In this document: positions 15,410 to 22,490 of the stretch, one piece after another | Layout: every line of letters starts with the position of its first letter | Position numbering within the stretch: position 1 is the first letter of the stretch | Assembly (NCBI GenBank): GCA_003096535.1 | Contig: QEKJ01000011.1 | Coordinates: 1 to 64,000, forward strand | Source: Agathobaculum butyriciproducens | Lineage (GTDB): Bacteria > Bacillota > Clostridia > Oscillospirales > Butyricicoccaceae | Direction: 5' to 3' | Length of the DNA: 64,000 nt | Program-made: the position numbers and the translations under genes | The notes under the pieces: generated by a model | What the model was told of the DNA's origin: nothing | The model's database searches: none | Seen by the model: only the letters and a program-made list of their open reading frames with translations

Positions 15410-16231
15410 TCATTCCGTAAAATATCTCGGTCTGCCGATCATAGTAAAGCCGATCTTTCCAGTCACCACCACATTATTGGAGCTGCTGGCGCAGTGGATG
15501 ATGAGGATATTTCCGCTGCTGTCGAAGCCGCAGACGATCCCCACATGACTGTCGCCAGGATAAAAGACGAGGTCGCCCGGCTTGGCATTGTTCCAACTGA
15601 TGGGTGTGCAGTAGCTGTGCTGGGCAGACGCCCCTCCACCATGGCCGATGATGTACTGCCCTCCGCTCTGGTTGTAGAATACCCAATCGACAAACCCCGA
15701 ACAATCTAAGCCGAACGGACGCACGGTCCCGCTGCTGGAGCTGCCTGCCGCTGTCACCTCCATAGGCGTTCCCCAGCGAGAGTCCCATCCAAGCACAAGG
15801 CTCTTTCCTCCCCAGAAGTAGTTTACCTTTCCCAAGAGCTGATACGCAGTCAACACCACCTGCTTGCGCTCCTCGCTGAGATCGGTGGGGAGCTTTTTGA
15901 TGATCTCCTGGATCTCCTCCGGAGACAGGTCGATATCCTGATAACTGCCGGTCAGCGCCATGAACAGCTCCTGATACTCCGGCTGCATCAGTTCTCCCAA
16001 CAGCTTGCGCCGCTCGGTGTTGAACCGATACTCGTCCGCCATTTGCAGATGATCCTTGACTGTGACAGTGATGTGCAGGACAACGGTATCGCTTTCATCT
16101 TCATCACCGGAGACGGTTTCCACCCAATAAGAGATGGCGTTCATATCCCAGAAGATCTGACGCAGGATGTCCAGTTTTTCTGCCGTCAGCGTGGCAATAG
16201 CTCGGCGCGAAAGTGTATGATTTTTGTTCAA
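15410..16231 (-). pseudogene. NlpC/P60 cell-wall hydrolase fragment from a conjugative element
   Basis: 273 codons carry a C-terminal NlpC/P60 domain. The catalytic Cys is in FGLDCSGFVDWVF, a His in GDSHVGIVCG, and IIHCASSS follows. The part before it (EKLDILRQIFWDMNAISYWV and onward) matches the middle region of the large hydrolases of Tn916/CTn-type conjugative elements. The membrane anchor and first half are missing and only a TTG start exists, so it is a truncated remnant. The intact parent would open the wall for the transfer channel. Confidence 0.7.
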
Positions 16232-16297
16232 GTGCTGAATTCCTCCTTAAAATTTTTGGGTATAGAGATGCTGGGATCGCAGTTGATGTTACTTAGT

Positions 16298-17100
16298 TCA
16301 TCGTCCCTTTTCCAGTGTTTTCCTTTTTTGCAGGTACTCGTTCCAGTCCTTCCCGATGCGGGGCTTCTCCTGTGATATCTCATATCCCATTTCCGCGTAT
16401 TTTTTTCGGAGCTGTTCCGCCGTTTCTTGTCCCGGTGTATCCATATCCAAACAAAGAACGATCCGCTTGATCTGGGGATTGTTCCGAAGATAGGTTCGCA
16501 AGGGATAGCGAAGCCGATGTTTTTGTCACTGCCGGATACATCTCCACGAAACCCGTTCCCGTCGCGGTCATAGGTGCCGCGCAGACCTGCATATCCGGCT
16601 TGTCCGGTGTGATCTCTGCCAACAAAAACGCAGTTGTGATGGACTGCATCCTCATACAGTGATCCGCTGTTCATAAACTGACGGATCACCTGTGCGGCGA
16701 TGCCGCGTTTGCGAAGGTAAGCGAATACGCGGCGGTCATCTACATTGCGCGGTGGCAATGCAAACTCTTTTGGCGGCTCGTCCTGCTTGGTGACTGGTTT
16801 TGTTTTGACAGGAGCGTCTCTGGCCCTGCCTTGAAAGGTCAGCAGGTACTCTACTGCCTCCGGAAAAGTTTTATCGCAGAACTGCTGCAGGAATGTGATC
16901 GCATCGCCGCCGATGCCTTGAGAGTAGCGGAACCAGGTGCGCCGGTCCTTGATCCGCAGGCTGTCCATCTCCGCGGTAGTATGGAAGCGTCCCACGCGCT
17001 TGACCTGATAGCCGAGGTGGGAGAGCAGCTCCGGCAGGTCCGTTTCTCTGGCGATCTGCATTTCTGTGTCTGTGAAGCGATTTCTGATCTCGCTTGCCAT
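16298..17100 (-). pseudogene. DUF3991/TOPRIM-domain protein, frameshifted
   Basis: Starting at 17100 (MASEIRNRFTDTEMQIARET), about 200 residues match the CHC2-like/DUF3991 half of a conjugative-element primase-like protein. Near 16500 the reading jumps to another frame, where YLRNNPQIKRIVLCLDMDTP then GQETAEQLRKKYAEMGYEI gives the TOPRIM half with its DxD acid pair. One frameshift thus splits the two domains. With the adjoining hydrolase fragment it forms the remains of a conjugative element. Confidence 0.75.
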
Positions 17101-17130
17101 AATGCGTGTCTCCTTTCTGATGAAACGCAA

Positions 17131-17177
17131 AAAGCCGCCCTGGGCATCTGATGATCTCAGATGCCCAGGGCGGCTTT
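17131..17177 (-). terminator. Terminator hairpin with 21-bp perfect arms
   Basis: AAAGCCGCCCTGGGCATCTG and its inverse flank a 5-base loop. On the minus strand a TTTTT run follows the stem, so it can end the DUF4300 gene transcript. Confidence 0.75.
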
Positions 17178-17366
17178 CTCCATGTGTGATTTGTTTTTTT
17201 ACTTCGGCGTTTGCGGACTTACACGGCGCTTTCTGCTCAGGGGGTGTCCGTATCCGCAGTGTCTGCTTTATCGGCCACACAGGGCGCGACAAGGGGCTAC
17301 GTGGGGGTATAAAAGGAAGCAGGAAGTCTGTTTCCGAAGAAGCAGGCTTCCTGCCCTATGTGCTGC

Positions 17367-18287
17367 TTATGACGCGCTGTCCAACGGGTTTGGGCGGTAT
17401 CCATCCATAAGTTCATCATTTTCCATGATGAAGGAACGTGTCGTATCCTGTCCCCATGCAGTATCGTATTTTTCCATCAGATAATCGCTCAGTTCGGTTC
17501 TGTTCTGAATCTTTACCAGGCGGTACGGCTCCTGAAAGGCGATCTTTTCAATGAAGTACAGACTTCCGTCCTCTGCCGGCAGTAATACGCCCACGTGCCC
17601 GATGAACAGCGTATTGTCCGTATCCGAAAATCGGTCATGGAGGACAACGGAGATCAGACGGGCAGAGCTGTCTTCAAAGGAAATCCCGCGCTCCGACCAG
17701 CCCGCCTGAAGCGCTTTGACCTGATCCGCCACCTCCGTGGTATCTGCGGCAGTTACCGGTGCAAACAATGCGCAGAACTTGGACGTGCTGTCTCCGCAGA
17801 GAACGGCGGGATCTGCGGCCAGCGTTTCAAGATCCATAAAGAGGGAGTCCTCGCCCTGCGTTTCCGGCTGATCTACTCCGGCGGTGACGAACTCACCGAA
17901 CAGACTGAAGGCTGTGATCCGGCAGTTATAGCCGGGGAAGCTGCCGTTCTTCTCCGTCCACAGATCTTGCATCTCATAGGGGTCATATCTGGTCTCGGTG
18001 GTAGCGGCGCTCTCAAACCCGCCTGTCAGCCATTCGCTCTTGACGCTGGCATTGAACTGATCCACGCGGTCCAGCAGCAGCTTCGTTCGGGTCTCATCCA
18101 CATTGGCATCTGCAAGCGCTTCGGTGAGCAGCTTGCGCGAGTCCGCGTCCGTTAGATTGGAATACATTACGGTTTCCAGCGGCGGCTGCGCTGAATCCGG
18201 CTCGGCTTGCTGCCCGCAGCCTGAGAGTGCCATGAGGAGGAAGCTGACCACCAGAATCGTGGTCAGGGAATTTCTTTTCAGTTTCAT
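17367..18287 (-). CDS. DUF4300 family lipoprotein
   Basis: A roughly 306-residue secreted lipoprotein. The signal MKLKRNSLTTILVVSFLLMA ends in LSGC (lipobox). The mature part has the DUF4300 pattern (MYSNLTDADSRKLLTEALAD, CRITAFSLFGEF, DNTLFIGHVGVLLP, LYFIEKIAFQEPYR). The function of the family is unknown. The start at 18287 is favoured by the position of the signal peptide; an ATG eight codons earlier is possible. It lies between a conjugative-element remnant and tRNA-Thr, so it may be part of the element's cargo. Confidence 0.82.
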   Translation of the reverse strand: MKLKRNSLTTILVVSFLLMALSGCGQQAEPDSAQPPLETVMYSNLTDADSRKLLTEALADANVDETRTKLLLDRVDQFNASVKSEWLTGGFESAATTETRYDPYEMQDLWTEKNGSFPGYNCRITAFSLFGEFVTAGVDQPETQGEDSLFMDLETLAADPAVLCGDSTSKFCALFAPVTAADTTEVADQVKALQAGWSERGISFEDSSARLISVVLHDRFSDTDNTLFIGHVGVLLPAEDGSLYFIEKIAFQEPYRLVKIQNRTELSDYLMEKYDTAWGQDTTRSFIMENDELMDGYRPNPLDSAS

Positions 18288-18671
18288 AATTGATTTTGCC
18301 TTTCCTTTCATCGATCCTTGCGGGACAAAGCTGAACCTGCCACATGGAACACTTAATATGGTAACCGACTCAGCAGGAAAAGTCCATATCAAGTATAACG
18401 TTTTCTTTTCAATTAGGTTATGGAGCCCACTTCAGATTATGTGTCCGACTCCCATCTGATAGGAAAAGCCGCTGCCTCACACGCCAGAAGAGGGGCAGGT
18501 GATACAGCGGCTGCTGGTTTTCTTTGTTTTTAAGCCTCGGTGTTCGAGTCACACCAGTCCATAAAAGAGTTTCGCTGCATCTCTGAAATGTCTTCTCTCG
18601 CGTGGAAAAACTGATTTTCCGGAAAAAGCGTTTTTTCGAACTTTTCCCTGTGTGAAACGGCGTTAAATATG

Positions 18672-18703
18672 CAAAAACACCGCACTTTCGTGCGGTGTTT
18701 TCG
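18672..18703 (-). terminator. Terminator after tRNA-Thr
   Basis: AAAAACACCGCAC TTTC GTGCGGTGTTTT, about 25 bases past the tRNA 3' end on the minus strand. Confidence 0.8.
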
Positions 18704-18729
18704 GTGCTGCATCTTTCATCAACACATTT

Positions 18730-18805
18730 TGGAGCTTGTGGCCGGACTCGAACCGGCGACCTGCGCATTACGAATGCGCTGCTCTACCAACTGAGCCACA
18801 CAAGC
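18730..18805 (-). tRNA. tRNA-Thr (anticodon CGT)
   Basis: A minus-strand 76-nt cloverleaf. The acceptor GCTTGTG pairs with CACAAGC. The D arm contains GGCTCAGTTGGTAGAGC. The anticodon stem GCGCA/TGCGC encloses TTCGTAA, so the anticodon is CGT, reading ACG. The T arm is GCCGGTTCGAGTCCGGC. The CCA end is encoded in the DNA after discriminator T. Confidence 0.95.
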
Positions 18806-18899
18806 AGCTATTTGCTGCCGGAACGAGTCTTTTCTCGTTCACAGTGTTCTCAGTATATCATGCTTTTGAAAGTTCGTCAATATTTTTTTGAAATTTTTC

Positions 18900-18927
18900 T
18901 TGACATTCTCCATATATCCGTTATAAT
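18900..18927 (+). promoter_or_regulatory. Promoter of the rpsF-ssb-rpsR operon
   Basis: TTGACA (18900-18905), 16 bases, TATAAT (18922-18927): both boxes are consensus, as expected for ribosomal protein genes. Confidence 0.85.
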
Positions 18928-18991
18928 GGTATAGTATCCTTGCTCACATCAAAGGATGTGGGCCAAAAGTCCAAAAGGAGGTGCTAAGAAT

Positions 18992-19288
18992 ATGGCAAAG
19001 ATTTCTGGCAAGTACGAGACTATCTTCATCGTTAACCCCAAGCTGGAAGAGGCAGCGGCTACCGCTGTTGTGGACAAGTTCAAGTCTCTCGTTGAGGCGA
19101 ACGGCACGAACGTAGAGGTCGAGGACTGGGGCAAGCGCCGTCTGGCGTACCCGATCGAGGATCAGACGGAGGGCGTTTACACGCTGGTTCGTTTTGAGTC
19201 CAAGCCCGATTTCCCGGCTGAGCTGGACCGTATCTACAAGATCACGGACGGCATCATGCGTTCCATCATCGTCTGCCTGGACGACTAA
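18992..19288 (+). CDS. rpsF: 30S ribosomal protein S6
   Basis: A 98-residue protein that binds S18 and the central domain of 16S rRNA. It reads MAKISGKYETIFIVNPKLEE with GKRRLAYPIEDQTEGVYTLV, the S6 hallmark. The start at 18992 has AGGAGGTG eight bases upstream; the longer reading from 18956 runs through the leader and is discarded. First gene of the conserved rpsF-ssb-rpsR operon. Confidence 0.97.
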   Translation: MAKISGKYETIFIVNPKLEEAAATAVVDKFKSLVEANGTNVEVEDWGKRRLAYPIEDQTEGVYTLVRFESKPDFPAELDRIYKITDGIMRSIIVCLDD

Positions 19289-19302
19289 GGCGGTGAACAC
19301 CA

Positions 19303-19794
19303 ATGCTCAATAAGGCGATTCTGATGGGTCGTTTGACCCGCGATCCCGAATTGCGCCATACCCAGTCCAACATGGCTGTGTGCTCGTTCTCGCTTGCGAT
19401 CGATCGTGGTCGCAAGGATCAGAACGGCGAACGCCAGACCGACTTCATCGACTGTGTCGCATGGGGCCGTCAGGCAGAGTTCGTTGCACAGTGGTTCACG
19501 AAGGGTTCTATGGCAATCGTAGTCGGCCGTATCCAGTCCCGCCGCTGGCAGGATCAGAACGGCAACAACCGCACTGCAATCGAAGTAAATTGCGACGAGG
19601 TTTCCTTCGGTGAAACGAAGAAATCCCGCGATGCCTACAATGCAGGCAATCAGGGCGGTTTTGGCGGCTATGACAACGGATCGCAGATGCGGCCCGAGCC
19701 TGCCGCGTCCCAGGTTGCTCCGGCTTTCGATCTCCCTGCAGGAGATTCAGATTTTCAGGAGCTTGCTGATGACGACGGCGATGTCCCATTCTAA
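19303..19794 (+). CDS. ssb: Single-stranded DNA-binding protein
   Basis: A 163-residue SSB. The OB fold covers residues 1-105 (MLNKAILMGRLTRDPELRHT, then FIDCVAWGRQAEFVAQWFTKG). A Gly/Asn-rich disordered linker follows, and the acidic tip DDDGDVPF recruits repair and replication partners. It lies between rpsF and rpsR in the standard Firmicutes order, 14 and 15-21 bases apart. Confidence 0.97.
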   Translation: MLNKAILMGRLTRDPELRHTQSNMAVCSFSLAIDRGRKDQNGERQTDFIDCVAWGRQAEFVAQWFTKGSMAIVVGRIQSRRWQDQNGNNRTAIEVNCDEVSFGETKKSRDAYNAGNQGGFGGYDNGSQMRPEPAASQVAPAFDLPAGDSDFQELADDDGDVPF

Positions 19795-19815
19795 ACTGAA
19801 GGAGGTTACGTGATC

Positions 19816-20088
19816 ATGGAAGAAACCAAGAAGGAATTTACTCCCCGTCCGGAGCGTGCAGAGCGCCCGCAGCGCGGCCGTCGCCGTCGCAAGGTATGCG
19901 CATTCTGCGTAGATAAGGTTGCACACGTTGACTATAAAGATGCCGGCAAGCTGAAGAAGTACATGTCCGAGCGCGGCAAGATCCTGCCCCGCCGCATGAC
20001 CGGTACCTGCGCTGCTCATCAGCGTCAGCTGACCGAGGCTATCAAGCGTGCACGTCACATTGCTCTTCTGCCGTACACCGCAGAGTAA
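19816..20088 (+). CDS. rpsR: 30S ribosomal protein S18
   Basis: A 90-residue basic protein that pairs with S6 on the 30S platform. [20 protein letters not shown] and [20 protein letters not shown] are diagnostic; the CxxC near the start makes it the zinc-type form. The ATG at 19816 is preferred to the GTG two codons earlier because GGAGG is better spaced. Two terminators follow. Confidence 0.96.
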   Translation: MEETKKEFTPRPERAERPQRGRRRRKVCAFCVDKVAHVDYKDAGKLKKYMSERGKILPRRMTGTCAAHQRQLTEAIKRARHIALLPYTAE

Positions 20089-20118
20089 GCAATTCGTTTT
20101 TTATAATCAAGGATACGC

Positions 20119-20153
20119 AAAGCGTCGTTTTCGCAAGAAAGCGGCGCTTTTTT
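20119..20153 (+). terminator. Terminator after rpsR
   Basis: A GCGTCGTTTTC / GAAAGCGGCGC stem followed by TTTTTT, about 30 bases past the rpsR stop. Confidence 0.75.
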
Positions 20154-20181
20154 GCACCCTTGTTTCTCGTTTGCGGCAAAC

Positions 20182-20209
20182 AAAAAGGACGCCTGATGCG
20201 TCCTTTTTT
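20182..20209. terminator. Second terminator, shared by converging genes
   Basis: AAAAAGGACGC CTGAT GCGTCCTTTTTT. A and T runs on both sides make it usable for rpsR on the plus strand and for the zinc-ribbon gene on the minus strand. Confidence 0.8.
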
Positions 20210-20223
20210 CGTTATTCCTGTGT

Positions 20224-21567
20224 TCAGTTCATCAGATCGAGCAGCTTATAGCAGTGTGTTTTGGTGTAGCTCTGCTTAAAGCTGTAGGATGCAAGCTGCT
20301 TTGCGGTGTCATCCTCGGTCTCCTTTGCGGCATTTTCCGCACCGGAGTCCCGCTCCTGCACCCACTGCTTGTAGCTTGCCTCCTCGGAAGCGTACTGATC
20401 GGCGTTGAGCACGGTCGCAAGGTAGTCGTACATCTCACTCAGCAGGTTATCCCATTGCTCGAACGAGCTTGCGGTCATGGCCAGCTCATCCTCCTGATTC
20501 TCTGCCGACGAAATTTTCAGATCGTCACTTTCCAGCTCATCCATCTTTTTGCTGAACGCATCGCGCTGCTCGGCCTTTTTCTGGCTGCTCTCTTCCTGCT
20601 GCTTTTCCTGCTGCTGTGCATCGGAAAGCTGCTTCTGCAGCTCCTTGACCTGCTTTTTCTGGTCATCGGTCAGCGAATCATCATTTGCCAGAGAATCCAG
20701 CTTGCCGCTGGCGGCATCGTACTTTTTATCGTCCAGATAGCTCTGTGCCTCGTCCAGATCGGAGTTGAACTGATCGTCCGACTGGGCAGACTGCGCCTTA
20801 TCGAGCAAATCCTCGATGGCCTTGTACATCGCAGAATCCGGGTCGGTAACACGGTTCTGCAGCTGCTTGAGCGCCGCAATGGCCTCGGTGTACTGGCCGT
20901 TGCCCACATAATCCTCGGCAGACTGATAGTCCTTGATCAGCTGAATGGTCGCATCCAGAGCCGCCGGATCCTTGGCTTCCGCCTGTGCCTTCTGGTAATA
21001 CTCGAGCGCCTTGTCGAAGTCACCGCGATCCATATACTTTTCGGCCATGACGAGGTTTTCGTCGGTCTTGTGTGAATTTGTAAAATACCACACACCGCCG
21101 CCAATCAAAGCCGCCACGATGATGACCAACAGCGCAATGATTAGGCCGCGTTTTCCCTTGGACGGCTTTTTGTAAACGCTGTCCTTCGGATCGGCCTCGC
21201 CGTTGTAGTAGGTCGTGCGGCGCTCGGGCGTGCCCGCAGTACGGCGGACCGGCGGCGTGTCGATCGGACGCATGGCAGCCTGCGTGGGAATGCTCGGATT
21301 CGGAATATTGGGATTGGTGTCTGCCAGCGGATCGGCAGCCGTGTCGTCCACCGGAAGCTGCTGCTTTTCGTTCCGCATAGCCGCGTCAAACGCGCTGGTG
21401 TCAATCGGACCAGTCTCAACAGGATCCTTAGGGGCCTTCATATCATCCGGCAGGGTGGTAAATACAGCTGTTTCGTCGTTGACACCGGTCTGCTCGACAG
21501 CTGCGCCGCAGAAGGGGCAGAATTTTCCGGCGATCGGCAGCTCCTTGCCGCAGTTTTTGCAAAGCAT
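20224..21567 (-). CDS. Zinc-ribbon, single-span membrane protein with TPR-like extracellular region
   Basis: A 447-residue protein. The N-terminal zinc ribbon (MLCKNCGKELPIAGKFCPFC) has four Cys in two CxxC pairs. A disordered Pro/Thr/Asp region with PVRRTAGTPERRTTYYNGEA follows, then basic residues and one membrane helix near residues 150-172 (GLIIALLVIIVAALIGGGVW). Outside come TPR-like helical hairpins (AEKYMDRGDFDKALEYYQKA) and a Gln/Glu/Lys coiled coil. The start at 21567 has GGAGG eight bases upstream. The layout suggests a membrane-tethered scaffold or stress sensor; the function is unknown. Confidence 0.8.
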   Translation of the reverse strand: MLCKNCGKELPIAGKFCPFCGAAVEQTGVNDETAVFTTLPDDMKAPKDPVETGPIDTSAFDAAMRNEKQQLPVDDTAADPLADTNPNIPNPSIPTQAAMRPIDTPPVRRTAGTPERRTTYYNGEADPKDSVYKKPSKGKRGLIIALLVIIVAALIGGGVWYFTNSHKTDENLVMAEKYMDRGDFDKALEYYQKAQAEAKDPAALDATIQLIKDYQSAEDYVGNGQYTEAIAALKQLQNRVTDPDSAMYKAIEDLLDKAQSAQSDDQFNSDLDEAQSYLDDKKYDAASGKLDSLANDDSLTDDQKKQVKELQKQLSDAQQQEKQQEESSQKKAEQRDAFSKKMDELESDDLKISSAENQEDELAMTASSFEQWDNLLSEMYDYLATVLNADQYASEEASYKQWVQERDSGAENAAKETEDDTAKQLASYSFKQSYTKTHCYKLLDLMN

Positions 21568-21719
21568 GGGTGATTTCCTCCTTTGAAAAAGGGTCGTTTT
21601 TATGCTTATTTTATAGTATAACATGCTGTATTCAGATTGTAAAGCGTGGATGGCTGTTCCCAGTATTGGGATTCGTCGCCTGCGGACGGCGGGAACGTCG
21701 CCGCGCCCCGCGGCGGGGC

Positions 21720-22325
21720 AAGAGGGTAGACACCAATGGTTTCTACCCTCTTAACTCCCACTTCCTTTTGTTTCTTAGTCTGGCGCAGACCAGAGACCGG
21801 CGACCGCTGCAAAATGGGGAACGGCAGTCGGGTTACCGCAGCGTGTCTTTCTCCGCCTTTTCGCATTTCACAGACAGCTTACTGCTACACATATGGTTAA
21901 ATCTACGCAGGGTGCGGCATGACAGTGCCGCACAAGTCTTTAACGCGTTATATTGTAGGACGGGGTGACCTCACCCCGCCGTTTTTTACGATTTGCTGCC
22001 ATTTACATACGGCGGGATGGGATCATCCCGCCCTACAAGATAGATTCTGCAACGGATGAAATCCGCAGGTGCCATGCACAACAACGTGCAAACGAGTTGC
22101 GCAACACTGTTATGTTGCGCCTGCGGAAATTGAACCGCCTGTGTAGCAGTACGAATACAGCTTGAGCGATGAAGGTGGAGAAATGGGCGGACACATTGGT
22201 CCGCCCCTACGGAAGATGAGCAGTACAGCCGTTCCCCCTGGCGAGTCGCCGTTCTCCGATTTTCGCCGTACCCTCCAAGGGAAACGGGAGTCAAGAGGGT
22301 AGAAGCCGCAGGTGTCTACCCTCTT
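21720..22325. repeat. Cluster of intergenic palindromic repeats
   Basis: The roughly 900 bases between 21568 and 22490 hold no convincing gene. They contain several inverted repeats: AAGAGGGTAGA...TCTACCCTCTT at 21720-21752 and again at 22293-22325; a TGTAGGACGGGG...CCCGCCCTACA pair at 21954-22036 with inner hairpins; GCGCAACA...TGTTGCGC at about 22099-22120; and GGGCGGAC...GTCCGCCC at 22184-22206. They look like dispersed REP/MITE-type units. Confidence 0.65.
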
Positions 22326-22394
22326 GCCCTCTCGGCGTGGGTACGCCGTCCCCAGCGGACAGCGAAATGTTTCGGAACTGAAACCTTACTCGTC

Positions 22395-22423
22395 TTGACA
22401 AGCTATGGTCAGGAACGTAAAAT
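22395..22423 (+). promoter_or_regulatory. Promoter of the L,D-transpeptidase gene
   Basis: TTGACA (22395-22400), 17 bases, TAAAAT (22418-22423), placing the transcript start about 60 bases before the TTG start codon. Confidence 0.65.
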
Positions 22424-22490
22424 ATAGGTAATGATAATAAGGTAAGGCAGAATGTCCGCATTCTGCAACTGTCAAAAAGGGGATAGTATT

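Noticed and set aside
21720..22325. CRISPR array in the repeat-rich spacer
   Set aside because: The repeats are inverted, of different families and not evenly spaced; no cas genes are present anywhere in the window.
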